Of a DNA stretch of 64,000 bases, positions 49,801 through 63,435 are shown one piece after another; position 1 is the first letter of the stretch, and each line of letters starts with the position of its first letter. Source of the stretch: Chinchilla lanigera (taxonomy: Eukaryota > Chordata > Mammalia > Rodentia > Chinchillidae); the NCBI RefSeq assembly GCF_000276665.1, contig NW_004955517.1, positions 3,400,770 through 3,464,769 of the forward strand, in the 5' to 3' direction. The notes below the pieces were generated by a model. That model did not search any database and was not told the origin of the DNA. It saw only the letters and a list, made by a program, of their open reading frames with translations. Made by a program: the position numbers and the translations under genes.

Positions 49801-51379
49801 ACAGAAATCTACACACAATGCTTGGTTATGAAGATGAAATTCGGCATTCAATCCAGTCTGGTTTGGTGTATGTAGTGGACATCTGTTATTTTTGCCTACT
49901 GATCATCATTCTCCCATCTGGTACCAACATCCAACATTTCCTCTGGAGAAGTCACCCCTCTCCTACCCTCTCAGTCCATATGGTTAAGGTGGGAGCTATT
50001 GCATCCCTCCCACCATGGGCATGTGACTCATCCCTGGCCAATCAGAGCACATCTTCCTGGCCACAGGCAATGGCTCAGGACTGTACACCTGATCCACAGG
50101 GGGCACATGACAGTCCTACCAAGGACTTTCACCAGAGCAGGGAACTTTGTTAGTAGGGGGGGTGTTCACTGAAGTCTCTGGTGTGGGCCCGTGTTGTGCA
50201 AATGTAAGGCAAGACCTTCCTGATCTGAATGTTGGAGGAGAGCTAGAGGAATTGAGACCTAGTCCTTTATCTCAGTGGACCCTGGTGTGATCAAAACTGA
50301 ACACAAAAAGGAATTTCACAAATACTTGTTCTTTTAACCCAAACTTGTGCTCTAACCTGAAGGTTACTGACTGACACTTGGCAGAAGAAAGGAAGTCCAA
50401 GATGCCTCACTCAGCTCTGGGTTGAGACATCAGAGAGCAGCAGATGTTAGCTATGCAGGACTGGAGGAGATAAAGACACCCCAGGCAGCCAAAGCGCAAG
50501 AACACAGGGAACAATAATGTGAACTGATGGCAACTAGAGGTTATTTGGTGTGGCAACATCTAATACCTATGGGGAGCGGCTAAGATGGAGATCGATCACA
50601 CATTTGGGGCTAGAGCAAGGCCAGCGCCAAGAACACAGAGCTCCAGAAGTCAGCCATGTATACAAATTGCTGAGACCAGAGCAAGGCCAGTCTAGCATGT
50701 GTCTGGCCTTGGTGTTCTTCCCTGTTAACTACAGCACAGATAGCTCTGAGAACGTTTCGCTTCCAGTGTTCTCAGCAAAACACTGAGACCTTGCACTTTA
50801 GACTCCATTGCGTACTTCCCACCTTTTTACAGTGTATAAATAAAAAGGAGACCATGCTGGGTTGTCACTGCCTCTCCATTAGAGAGGTCTGGCCCCACCC
50901 AGTCCCAGCTTTCCCTTTAGTATGTGTCTATAGTTTTTTCTTAATCTCCCATCACCCCCTCTCAGGACCCCGCTGGCTGCGTGGGTCAAGGCAAATAGCA
51001 GCAGATCTGACTTTCACCTAGTTCTGCCTCAGAGAAGCTGTGAGACTCAGAGGTTCACCTTCTCTAAGTCTCAGATGTTTCTGATGCACAGTGAGCCCCA
51101 CCAGAACATCTACCACCCCATGCTGGTGCTGTTAGGGTAATTCAAGGTGGTGGTACAAGCCGAACGCCTGATCCACACAGACACGGTGGTAAATGATTGT
51201 GAAGATTACCACTGGAAGGTCATCTGGTCAGCATTTTACATTTCGGGAAAAAAGTGGTTGATCTCTGAAGCTGGAAATGTCTTAGGGTGGAAAGATGTAA
51301 TCAGCAGCTGCTTTCTGAGGGGAGCAGTGGGCTGTAGAAGAGGCATCATAAGCTTTGGATTTGCACAGACCAGCCAGTT

Positions 51380-51545
51380 TCAACACTCTTCAGCTGCATG
51401 GCTGTGGGTGATTGCTCTTAACATTCTGAGACCTATTGCTTAATCTTTACAGTCTTTAATATTACGAGGGTTGTTTGAAAGATTTAAGTGGGATAAGATG
51501 CCTGAAGTGCCTGGCACACTGATGTTCAATACGTTGTAGCTGTTT
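51380..51545 (+). repeat. MIR SINE
   Basis: GCTGCATGGCTGTGGGTGAT and AAGTGCCTGGCACACTGATG mark a diverged MIR. Confidence 0.75.
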
Positions 51546-51794
51546 ACTCTTCCTACTGTTATTGCCAGGCAGATACTCTTAGGATGCAGTGCTCTTTAGC
51601 AGGTACTGTGAGCACTGCAAGGACAGACACTGCACCTGCTTTGCTGGCTACTTGTGGCTTTTCTGTGTCCCACCCTTGGCATATACCATGTAAGTAAGAG
51701 TTGGCCATCAGCTTTCTGTGAACCTCCCCAGAGAGGAACGTTAGCCAGCCCAGGCTTCCAGGAAGCCATTTTGTTCTCCATCGCAGGAATTCTC

Positions 51795-51990
51795 CCTTGA
51801 AACAAATGCTTATTGAAGGCCTGCTATGTGTCAAGCATGGTACTGGCAATACAGCTGTGAGCAAGACAGACTGTGACTTTATAGATTTTCCATCCTACTG
51901 GTGGAAGACAGTGATAAACGAGCCAAAAACTGCAAAACAATGTTTAGAGACTAATAAACACCAGGAAGGAAATAAAAGAGGGTGACTGGA
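51795..51990 (-). repeat. L2 3' end, minus orientation
   Basis: GCTTATTGAAGGCCTGCTAT, GGTACTGGCAATACAGCTGT and GACAGTGATAAACGAGCC match reversed L2. Confidence 0.8.
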
Positions 51991-54739
51991 TAAGACCATC
52001 TGGGTTAAGGCTGTTAGAAATAGGAGGTCAGTACAAGCACTGGCGCAAGTAAAGTCCCTGATGCACCCCAAGACTGAGAAAAGCATCCATGCTACTTCAG
52101 TTGACCCCTCAAATGGATACCCTTGGATTTAATAACAAGCCTCCCCTCCTCCACTGCTCCAAATTTCCCATCGGTTGGTATAACTCAAATCTGCTTGGGA
52201 CTCAGTGAAGGAGATTTCCAAGCTGGGCCGCAGGAAACAAAGAGCTCCCCCAGGAAGTGGGCGGTGTAGGCCTTGACCCACATACCGTTTTCCCACCGAA
52301 TGGAATGGTAATTGATCAAAGTGAAAAATTTTATAGAAAGAGATACTGCTGCCATGTTTTTAAACCGTGCATTTCCCAGCCAAGTCTCCAGATGGAATCA
52401 CCGAAGCAACACATCCTTGACTTAAATGTGACTGTTTAACAGTTATATTGGGTAGGCCATATTTTTCCACAAGGAGGTGGTTGCTTGTCTTAGGAACTTG
52501 AGACTCTTAACAGACTTTGGGTGAGAGCTTTCCAGGATACCACTCTTTCTCTCACACTTCCTGAAGTCACAGAAGTCAGAGACCTAGCTGTGGTGTCAGG
52601 AGAGGGGAACGGTAGAGGGAACTGTTACATGAGCTCGTGGAGCGATCATGTCTGTACGATGCCTTAGTGCCAATGTCCGGGGTTAATGAACAGTCTGTAA
52701 GCGTAAGGATGATTTGGTTGTCTGTTTTCTCCTGTCCAGCCTCCACTTTCCTTCTTCTGGTAACCAGCATTCAGATTTAGTTTTGGGGGAGCTGCTGCTT
52801 CCACCTAGCACAGATATCGGGACTGTAAGGCACAGCACCCCCACTCCATATTCACCCTCAGGCACAGACATGGGTCCATCTAGGTCGGAGCGCTTTCTCT
52901 GGAATCCCACCCTTGTGCTAGGGGACAAAACTGCACATAATGGATGATCATTCATTCTAAAGAGGCTGTGGATTAACCTGTTACTTACACAAATTCCTGC
53001 CCTTCCAACCTGTACCTGGCTTACAACCTTCTCTTTCTCTGTGAGCTCTCCCTCATAAATCCAGTGAACTTCTTTGCCACATAAATTGGCCAGAGTTGTC
53101 TTCTGTGCCTTGCAACTGAAGATTCAAGCTAGTGATCTTTCCACTCATGACCCACTGGGCTTTTAGAGCTGAAGCTTAAGATTGGATTTTCCTTTCCAGC
53201 ATTTTGATTTTTGACCCAAATCCCTTCTTGCAGTCTTAAGGATCTTTCAGGTAGATATGGCTAACTCATTCAGTGCTTCAATTTGTTTCTTTAAAAAGGA
53301 TTTGGAAGCAGAAAATCCTGTCCACACCCCACATTTACATTTCAAATAAAAATGTGTTTGAGGGAGGACCTGCAAAGTCTGGAGCTGTCCCATCGATCAA
53401 GGGAGAGAAGGGTTAAAATGCACACAATCAGAAAGATGTAGGATTACTTTGCTCAGGGTTCTCAGAACAGTTTGGTGTTTTCCCCTTCAGCATTCCATTA
53501 TGTAGGAACAACTTGTTAAATGTGGTCTACTAAAAAAGAAGACCTCTCAGTATAGACTTTAGATTGTTGCCTGAGGTCAGGCCCTGAAGTAGAAGGAAGG
53601 CTGGCTTCTTGGGTTTTCACCTAGAGTTCTGAGTTTTGTTTATGAAAGAACACAAATCCTAAAAGCCAGTGTACACTTAGGGCAATAAATTTTACTTATC
53701 TTTTTATTTCCAAAAGTGAATTAATATCATTTTATCTAGGAGCCCGTAGATTCAAGCAGGTTAACAATACAAATAGACAAAGTAACAAATAGAAAAAAAA
53801 AATGGTAAGGACAAGTAAGGGGAAGGATTGGGTTCTACGAACATTGAATCCCCTGGTGGTTCGACCAAAAAGTATGGCCAGTGCATTATATTGCCCTGCT
53901 GATACTTAAGAGACATCAGAAAACAAACAGAACCGCTTTGTAGACCAGAATTCTTTCAAGTTACTTCCTCAACTTTGAATACTGCGAAGAATGTGCTCCC
54001 AGCTCCTCATATGGGCTCGCAAACTTTGACCTATAAGATGAGGTTCTCGCAGGTTAGCACCAGCTGGGATGTGCTGTAACAACCAGAATGTGCTACCAAG
54101 TTCAGTCATGGCACGGCGTTCGGGGGGAAAACGCAAGAAGCCGAAGTTCTCCGATCACTGCGGCTGATTCATGAAAACGCGTGGCGGCTTTCAGTGAAAC
54201 TGTCCTCTGCGCTGGAATTTCCTCTCACATAAATTTCTCATACCTTAAACATCTATAATGAAATGTGCGGGACTTCTCTGGGGAGAAGGGCAGAGCAGAG
54301 CTGAATGTTCGAGTGAGCCAGAGTAAAGTGGGATTTAAACTGTAGGTCTAGGATTAATTTGAAGAAGACGCAGAGGTTCTCTACGGTTTTCTCTCAAATC
54401 TATAAAGTTGACATAAGACCACTGACTACCTACTGCAAAGGAATATTGTGTTTGAAAAAGAATGTACTGATGTCTGCAATCGCTTCCCTAGAGGGGTGCT
54501 TTGTGGAACTCACAAGTGGCTGTTCTAAGCTTAAGGTACACATTGCCTCCCTTCTGGTTAGATCACAGGAAATCAATAGCTTTGGCAGGCAGTGTCATAT
54601 ATTCTGTCCTCTGGGAGAATCTGCCAAAGTGTCTGTTAGAGAGTTTTCTATTTCCCTACAGAGTTATTTTTACTTATTTATCCGTGTTACTGGTGGGGTA
54701 GAGGGGTGGACCTGGAGGTCTACCACCGAGTTACGTCTC

Positions 54740-54970
54740 CATCCCTATTTATTTTTTATTTTGAGACAGAATCTTTCCAAGTTTCTCAGGCTGGCCTTGA
54801 ATTTATGAACCTCCTGCCTCAGCCTCAGTAGCTCAGATTACAAGAATGTGCCATGGTTCCCACCCACAAGTTCTACAGTGGTGGCTGATGGCCTTGCTTA
54901 CTCCTGATTTATTTTTCTGAGTCAAGTCCTCCCTGTGTAGCCCCTCTGGCCTCAAATACCACACCCAGCT
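54740..54970 (-). repeat. B1-like SINE(s), minus orientation
   Basis: One copy at about 54,745-54,868 (TTTTGAGACAGAATCTTTCC, CCTGCCTCAGCCTCAGTAGC). A second, more decayed B1-like segment lies at about 54,905-54,970 (CTCCCTGTGTAGCCCCTCTG, CACACCCAGCTT). Confidence 0.75.
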
Positions 54971-55879
54971 TCACCTCTGGTATTTTACACACGCTGTTTC
55001 CTTTACTCAGTCCAAAGACAGACATCTTTCTTCCCCCTCTACTTCACTCTTCCGTGGCTGCGTCCTTCTCCTCCTGGGAAGGAACATACTGTAGAAAAGC
55101 CTTTCCTGGAAATGAAGGAGTCAAATAATGTGGACTGTGTAGTGACACTTGGCCTAAGATTAGCTTACACAGAAGCTTATCACCATAAAGAGCCTTCATC
55201 TCTCGCTTCTCTAGCCATTCTAGATTTCCTCCCTTTTCCCCTGCCTCCAGCATTCCACATTTCTTTCATTCTTTTCCTTCGTAGTATTACAAGCCATTTC
55301 CTTACTCCTTTCTAGTTTGCTCCTGAGTGCAATGCAAGTGCCACAGTGCAGGGCCACACTGTCCCCAGGGTGTGTGCAGCACTGAACTCCATGCCTGGGA
55401 TGTTGTAGGCACTCAACAAAAGTAGGCTGAAGGTATGAGTAAAGTTAAGCTCCTCTTGTGTCTTGAAAATGATGCGCCAGGCTCAGAACGCAGCTACTGC
55501 CTGTTCTAGCCGGGGAGTAGAAGCTGGAGGGAACAGAATATATGTATTCTATCCTAGCTGGAGTATTTGGCATTTGCTATGTACAGGGACTTTCCTACAT
55601 GTTATTTTTCTCCCAAACCTGCAAGGTACACCTTACCATTTCAGTTGGGGAAAATAAGGGCTCCATTATGACCCTGGCGTTGACTGGCAGAATAGGAATT
55701 CGAAGTGAACCACTCAGCTACATCTTTTCCACCTCCATCCCAGTGAAACCTTCTCGTCTAGACCTGGCCAGATTCTATGTGTGCATCCTCAAAATGTAGC
55801 TCCTCCCTAACAACCCTCGTGAATTACCTTTCTTTAAAACCCAAAGCTTTTTATCCCTACCTCTTTTGTGATGTCTGAC

Positions 55880-56735
55880 ATTTTTTCTGCCTTTCATCAC
55901 CCATTGCATGTTTAGGTCCCTTCAGCAGCCTGGTCTGGCGCTGTGCACCTTCTTCCCGACGCTCTGGAGGGTAGTCACACTGCTTTCCCCCTGTCCTTTT
56001 GTTTCTTGAACATGCAGTTCCCTCTGCCTGATGCACTCTTTTCCCCTACTTTATATTTAGCCAGCTGCCCTGCATCCATTCAGACTGCTGTCAAATGTCA
56101 CCTCCACAGAGCAGGCTCTATCTCGCTTGTTCGCTCTCTCTCTCTCTGACTCTCTCTGTCTCTGTCTCTCTCTGACTCTGTCTCTGTCTCTCTCTCTGTA
56201 ACCCCCTTTCCTCCCACGTTCTTTCCTTCTCTCCCTTGCTTGCTTTCTGCTGTACTGGAAACTGAACCCAGGGTCTTATACATGCTAGGCAAGTACTCTA
56301 TGACTGAACTATATTCCTTGCCCTTTTTTATTTTTTATGTTGAGATAGGATCTCCCTGAGTTGCCCAGGCTGGCCTTGAATTTGCAGTTTTCCTGCCTCA
56401 GCCTCCCAAATAGCTGGGATTACAAGCGTGCCACTCACCCAGTTACAGAAAAGTCTTCCTGGTGCCCATACACAAAGTAAACTTCCCTGGGTCTTCCCTG
56501 TACCGCATCTAACATTATGCAAGGATCTGGGTATTTGGGAGTGGGGCCATTCTCACAGCTAGAAATTGCTTTTGTGGGCTATGTTGCTTGTTTTCTCACT
56601 ACATATGAAGTCCATGCGGGCAGGGACTGAGTCTACCTTGTTCACTGGTGCTTTCACCAGCACCCAAGTGTAGCTCAGCACAGTGCCTGGCCCAAGGTAG
56701 ATGCTGAACGAATATGTGTTGGAAACATTTGATCT
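55880..56735 (+). repeat. L2 LINE interrupted by CT repeat and B1-dID SINE
   Basis: L2 sequence runs to about 56,117 (AACATGCAGTTCCCTCTGCC, CTGTCAAATGTCACCTCCAC) and resumes at about 56,443. It ends near 56,735 with GGGCAGGGACTGAGTCTACC and CACAGTGCCTGGCCCAAGGT. The gap holds a CTCTGT-rich simple repeat (56,118-56,203) and a minus-strand B1-dID. Confidence 0.75.
56232..56442 (-). repeat. B1-dID composite SINE, minus orientation
   Basis: The ID-like part comes first on the plus strand (GTACTGGAAACTGAACCCAG, CATGCTAGGCAAGTACTCTA), then the B1 part (GTTGAGATAGGATCTCCCTG, CTCAGCCTCCCAAATAGCTG). It lies inside an older L2 element. Confidence 0.85.
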
Positions 56736-56789
56736 GCCACTTTTCTGGTCCAAACCCTAGTGCTTGCCCATGGACCAGAGGAAAACCCC

Positions 56790-57215
56790 AGTGCCCCTTA
56801 CAAAGCCCTGTACATTGCCATATCTGAGCTCATCGGCCTCCTTCAGCTCCACTGGCCTCCCTGATGCCAGGCAGCTCCTGCCCGGGGAGATCTGCAGTTG
56901 CGTGCTTTCCTCTGGAACTGTCCTCTCCGGGGTTCATCTTTTCCTGCATGTCCTTGCTCAGAGCTCTCGTAGGCCTTCCTCTGCTACCTATTTGAGATAC
57001 GAAACTCTAACACAGCTATCCTCTTTCTCTTGCCCTCTCCCTCCCACAGGTGTTCCCCATCTCTTTTCCTTGCTTAGTTGTCTGTCTCCCCCTGTTAGGC
57101 CAGTGGGAACCCCATCAGGGCAAGGGTCTTCACACGTTCTCTTCCCTGCCACATTCTTCAGCTCCCAGAATAGGACCTCACACACAGTGGGTGCTCAGTA
57201 ACTGTCAAATGAATC
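56790..57215 (+). repeat. Second L2 LINE fragment
   Basis: CAGCTCCACTGGCCTCCCTG, GTCTGTCTCCCCCTGTTAGG and CACAGTGGGTGCTCAGTAAC follow the L2 3' region in plus orientation, directly after the previous L2. Confidence 0.75.
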
Positions 57216-60200
57216 TTGTCTCTCTGGTCTGCCTAGTTGTTCTTCCTGGCCTGCTGGCCGGCACGCTTCAGGGACAGGCCCAACAGTACTAAAAAGGGTA
57301 TGCATTCAGAGTATGCCGCACATTTACTGTGGCTCTTCAGCAAACACCTGAGCGCTTTCAGAGATATCTGAGCCTATAATAGTAGCTTTTTGATTTCTGC
57401 TTCATTGATAAATCTGATGAATCCTTCATTAAACAATATAATGTCTTGCTATCTTTTTCTCCCGTCACACCTGCTGCCTCTCATGGCTTCCGCTCTGCAG
57501 ACTCAGCATCTTTGCACTGCAGGCCATCTCTGGGCCAGGGGGCTGCCTTCTGAAAGTGGGGCTGTTCTAACAATCCTTGAGTTGTATCAACTTGGTTTAG
57601 CTCTACTCTTAAGAGAGAAAACAAAAGTGCAAGCAGAGAGTTGGAGAGGTTGAATTAATGAAGGTTTTCTGATCTCATTCATCCAAAGTGAAAAGCTACC
57701 AGGGTTACCGTAATTAGTGTGGGTTTCCAGTAGCTCAGGTCATGAGGCAGGGAGTGGTATCTGCTTATGGGCCAAGGGGTGTGGGGGGCGGGGGGGCGGC
57801 GTGTGATTCCAGTGTGTTCAACACAGGTGTCTGAGGGGCATGTGTGCATGTGTTCTAGGGAGCAGCTTCCGCTTTTAGGTTGTACGTTTTCCTTTAGCAG
57901 AAACCCGGGACCTCTGCACCAGCCCTGCCTCCTTCCTCTGTGCTCTGCCAGGGCCTGTGTCTTCTCTTCCCCCCAGCACCTCGGGGCCTCCCATCCCTCC
58001 CCACCCTGGTCTAACTTGTAAGAGCTCAGGGACAGTTGGGGATCAAAAAAGATCACAGACAAAATTAATAAATGGATAAAATATACTTGTTTCTTTTTCA
58101 TTGCTGATTTGGGTTACTAATTTGTATTTGACCTAAATGCAAATCACACCCTAACTATAGTACTCCTCTTAGATAATCGATGAGCAAACATTCTAACACT
58201 TTTAGGAAAAATAGGCAAAAATGTCTGCAGAATCTGTACTTAACTAATGACAGTGATGTTTTTTTCCTTAGACAATTAAATGTTAGCATAATTTAAATGT
58301 TTCTGAGAGCGGTCTGATTAGGAATCCCTTCTTCATTTTAGTTTATAAAGTATAAACATTCACAATGATTTTTAAGGATTAAAAAGCCACAAGTTCCCGT
58401 GAGAATTCACCTTTTATTAGTCACAAGTGCCCCCTAAGCCAACTACTTTTTCAGTCCTGCTCCAGAATTTGCTTCTGTTCAACACTTAGACTGATCAATT
58501 TTCAGAAATTGTAGGAGAAAAAAATAAATTCTGTCTCCAAATGATGTTTATAATTTCATATCTAAATTAAAACATGTCGATTCCACAGCAATAGTCACTA
58601 TGGAAATAGAAACATATAGGCCTCGATTCTAAATCGAGACAGTGTTTAGCTGGGTGGTATATATTTTCCATCATGTTTTTAAAAAATCTGTTACAGTGTA
58701 TGCATTTTCAAAGGCTTGGATTTGATAAGTTTTTGAGAAATAGTACATGTGTGGGTCAGATTGGAATTAAACGAATTTTGTGTATTTTCTAATGGGATTT
58801 ATAATATCTTGTCCTATTAATGAAAATGTTGCTGAACTGCTAGGTTCCATATAAAATTTAAAAAAAGAAAAGCATATGTGAAATAAATCCATGGAGGCTT
58901 CCATAGCAGGAGGATATGCTTAAACATCATCTCCATTCAAATTCTTCTAAAATTCAAATGTTGTATTAAGAATACTGACAAGTATAGGATGGATTTAGAG
59001 TTTAAATAGAATTGCCACTCGTGTCTCAATTTACACGTAATTATCAAGCTTAATTTAGTTTTAGAAACTGTTTAAAAATATATTTGCTAGTTCAAAAATT
59101 TGTCAGCTTTAAAAAAAACCTCAAAGGTAATAATAGAAATAATTTATTCTAATGTTATAACACACAAAAGAAACTGTATTTATTTAGAAGTTTTAGAAAT
59201 TAAAAAAGGCTTTTTACCCTTATGCAGATATGTTTTCATCCTTTTAATTTTTTTTCCTAGCAATTAGTTAACAAATATTCCTTCAAGCAGTATCTGCATG
59301 CCTACTATGTGCCAGGCAATGTTCTAAAATCGAATGTCACTTCCTAGATCATATAAAACAAACATATGCTGTGATAATTTTGCTTTAAATATCACAAGCC
59401 AAGCATATCTCTTTTACATAAAATACATCATTATTCTCATTTTAAAATTGCATAGATCCTTTCAAGGAGCTCAAGATGTTTTTAGAGTCAAAACATATTA
59501 TCTTCACGTTACCCCCTGAAATGGAAACCAAGTTCTACCTACCTTTTCTTCCACCAGGCACACCTTTCTAAACATTAGAAATGGAACGAGGTGATTGTGT
59601 ACTTGTTGATAAAGACAGGTAGAAAATGATACAGCCAGCCTACTAGATCTTTGTGCAGTAATTGCTTGTTGATTATGAAATGAGAGTGGCTTAGTCTCCT
59701 CTTCACCATAAAATATGTTGCCAAAATCCCATCTTCATTCCTTATTTTCTTTCTCTTCAGGCATGAGATTGGATCAGTATCTCTTCCTCTGCAGATACTT
59801 AACTTCACAAACTGCCTGCTCATATATACTATAATATCATGTAATGAAATATATAGGTCAGCTCATCTTGTGTATGTGTTCAGAACCTTAACCATTTGGA
59901 CAGGCTTTTTAGAGTACAGCTTGTCTCATAATTAGTCAGGATGCTAAGATCTTTCTTGGTAGCAGCTGACATCTTATATTCATGCCTCCAAAAGCATTGG
60001 GGATAATGATGTGTAAAACTGAGGCGTGTGAGGTCCTCCCCCCTTGTTCTAATAGAGCTAACCTAGACATTGCTCCACTTGTCTACTTTTTCTTCCTCTC
60101 TGTTCAACTTCATTTGCTACAGGTTCTCTAAACTTTTCAGAGATTTACACCATTAGAATTTTTCCTTGAATCTGTATTAACTCACATATTTTTGCTTTGG

Positions 60201-61785
60201 TTTTGAACGGAAATAACAAGCTGTTTTGGTGTTGCACAGATCTCCTCTTAGTTTATTTTTACAAATGACTTAGTAAATGATGTATTTGAAGTTTTGTCTC
60301 AAATCCTATAAAGTGAATGTATCATTTAGAGCTCTTAGCTACAAGTGGTACAGAAATGAATGAAACAATAAATTGAGCATTTAATATTACAAGAAATCGA
60401 GAAAGAGGGGTTCCAGTCTGTTTGGATGGGAGTCTCAGATAGCTCTTCATCCTTGTGAGGTTTTCCTCCAGGCTGGTAGGAAGATGCTGTGAGGTTCCAG
60501 GCTCCTGTGCAGCTCTAACAGTGTCCAGATAGATGCATCGTCTTTCTCTTTGGAGCAAGAGAAGCTTCCCAGAACCCTCCCTGGCCAACTTATTTTCCTT
60601 CCCCATTGGTCAGAAGGGTGTCATGTGTCCATTCCTAACCAATCAAGAGCGTGGAGATTAGCATGACTACTTTAAATCTTTTTCAGTATTTCCCCTGGAA
60701 TTATAAACTCAGGTGGGTTAGCTTTCCCAAACCACTCAGTGGCTTAGAAAAAATGGTTTCTGAAGAAAATCAAGTTGCAGTTGTGAAGGGTGGGGTGGTG
60801 GAAGTGATGTGACTGTAAGTGCCAAGTGTCTGCTACCCAATGCGCTACGCAAGGTGGGGTGGGGTGGGGTCAGCTCTGACAGGCATTTTCTCCTCCGATC
60901 AGCAAGAAGGAGGTAGAAAGTGATATATACTCATCTTTTGGATCCTGGCATTTAAAAAAAAATTCACATTTCAGCACAATGAAAACACTCAGCATACACA
61001 TTTTTATGCTGGAAATACCTACTTACTACAAAAATAGAATTTGTCTTTAAAATTTTTAAATATTTTATATGGTTAACTTGCTTTGTAAGTTAGCAACTAT
61101 AAGTGACAACAGATATAAAGCCTTTAACAACCTTTATGCTCAAAGTTCAAAAAATTATCAATGGGGAAAATTAATGAGCTGAAGTCATTGAAACACATTT
61201 TATAATTTGTTTTCCTTTAAATTTACATTTAGATTAAACCCTGATTTTTTTTTTTTAAAAAAGTCTTTGATGCTATTTGGCATGTCTTTATACTACATTA
61301 TGTGTTGCTGCAGAATTTACAAGATCAACATTTAGATGTCACCAGAGAAGCATACATCCCTATACTGTGATAGACATTATCAGGCACTTCCAAAGTAGCA
61401 GCAGCTATTTACATTGAACTTAAAGAGACATCTATGGAAATGTCAAGCAGTGGTACATTTTTGGAAGCTGGGAACACGGAAGAGAATGAGGCTTTCTGTT
61501 TTGATTTGCAGTCAAATGACCGAGAGTGTCTTTTGTGTTAGAAGGATCTGCGTGGGCAGAAGGGAGGCTGCGGCTGATATCCTCGACCACACATTCCAAG
61601 CTTTGGTGCTCCTGGACTCCACCTGCGGCTCACCCTCAGCATGCTTTTTACCTTTATTATGTAGTTGTTAAAAGAACAGAAAATATCAGAGGGCATGTAG
61701 TAAAAGTAAGAGTAGATTTATTTCATTTGAACTTAATTTATTATTATAAAAGTTTTCAGAATATAGAAAAGTAGAAAGACTAGGA

Positions 61786-62097
61786 CAGGTTGAATGTCCC
61801 AGATCTGAAAATCCAATATCCAAAGTGCTTCTCAATCCAAAGCTTTTTGGATGCTGACAAGACCCTACAAATAGAAAACCCTGCACCTGCCCTCATGTGA
61901 TAGTTCGCCATAAAAACACAGGCATGTAAAGCTACCTTCAAGCTCTATGTATAAGGCATATATAAAAATAAATGAATTTCGTGTTTAGAATTGGATTCTA
62001 TCCTAGCATATCCTTTTATGTAATGCAAATATCCTCCCCATCCAAAATCTGAAACCATGCTGATCCCAAGTATTTGTGATGAGGAATATTCAACCTG
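61786..62097. repeat. Tigger-like DNA transposon remnant with inverted ends
   Basis: The element begins CAGGTTGAATGTCCCAGATC and ends GAATATTCAACCTG, whose reverse complement matches the start. The right end is followed by TA, as in TcMar-Tigger elements. The internal part has paired reverse-complement blocks. No transposase frame. Confidence 0.7.
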
Positions 62098-63039
62098 TAT
62101 AACCAACCCTGACATACCCATGCCCCAGACAGAACAGTGAAGCTTTTGCATTTTACCACACTGGTGTCTACACGTTGCTATTATTACATCGGCTCTCTCT
62201 CCCACCTCCCTCCCTCCCCTCCCCTGCCCCCATTGGCTCTCTCTCTCCACCTCCTTCCCTCCCCCTTCCCTGCCCCTTCTCTTCTGATATATTTTAAAGC
62301 AAATATTATTTCTTCATTTCACCCCAGTATACTTCAATATGTATCTTTCAAAAATATAGATAGATATTTTCTTAATCGCAATGTAAATAGTATCATCGTG
62401 GATGAAATTAATAATTATTTGTTACCATAATAGCCAATCCATATCCCAACTCCCTCAGTTGACTATTTCATAAAATTTGTTTATTTATGTGTCTATATAT
62501 CTCTCTGTAGTAAGCCACAGTGTAAAATTCATTTCTTAATAGGGGTTGCCATGGAAAACATTTTGGAAAGTTATTGTTGAGAGCATTGACATATTTTGCT
62601 TGGAGAATAGGAGAAAACTATGGTTTTGGTAGACAGGCAGTTTCTATAGACACCAAAAAGATACAATAAAATACAAATTTCTTCAACTAGCCACTTATTT
62701 CTTCTATGTAGAGCTAAAAAGTGCTTTGACACTCTTGTTTTCTAGTATCAGAATGTTCTCACTTTATGAACACACACAATGTTCAATCTCAGATGCTGTT
62801 TATTTAACCCTTTGTGGTACTTTACTAAGCAACTCAGACTAGACAAGATGCAGCCTTGGTTTAAGAGTTTCACCTTCAAATAGATAATGGAATGATGGAG
62901 CTCTGCCCGCCAATTAAAAAGAATCATATGAGGCAGGGTGGCAAGGTCCAGTGCTTAGGCATGTGATCTGCTTAGGCTCCTTCCTTCTTTGTACAGGTCA
63001 GGAAATTAGGGAACAGCAAGAAATTTTCCAACAACTGTT

Positions 63040-63435
63040 TTCTTAAATCTCTGACGAAATATCAACATTGCACATTTCTAGCCCCAGGGCCTTCGGATAT
63101 ACGTTCTATCTGTCGTGAAAAATTTACCACCTCACCTAGCACCACTTCTACTTTTTCCCTTTCTTCCTTTAAATTCGATCTCTGCTTCCTTATTGCAGCC
63201 TTCCCTGACCTCTCTGCCATACTCACCCATTATGTGACAAAGCCACGACGGATGATAGAACTCACTAGTGTTAGAGTTTACATTTCTCTGAGTTCATCTG
63301 ATACCTGTTTCTATGCCTGGGCTATACGCTCCATGAGAGAGAGATCTGTCCTTGCTTGTTATCTTAGCTTCGGCATGAACCAGATGAACTCAAATACTTG
63401 GCATACAAATGTGCTACCTAATGGACTGAATGTTG
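63040..63435 (+). repeat. L2 LINE fragment
   Basis: CCTTCCCTGACCTCTCTGCC, ATGCCTGGGCTATACGCTCC and the GCTACCTAATGGACTGAATG end fit L2. Diverged. Confidence 0.65.

Noticed and set aside
49840..50150. Possible named interspersed repeat (CATGTGACTCATCCCTGGCC, CCAATCAGAG text), with similar text near 60,600
   Set aside because: It resembles an old mammalian repeat but I could not assign a family, so it is not listed as a feature.
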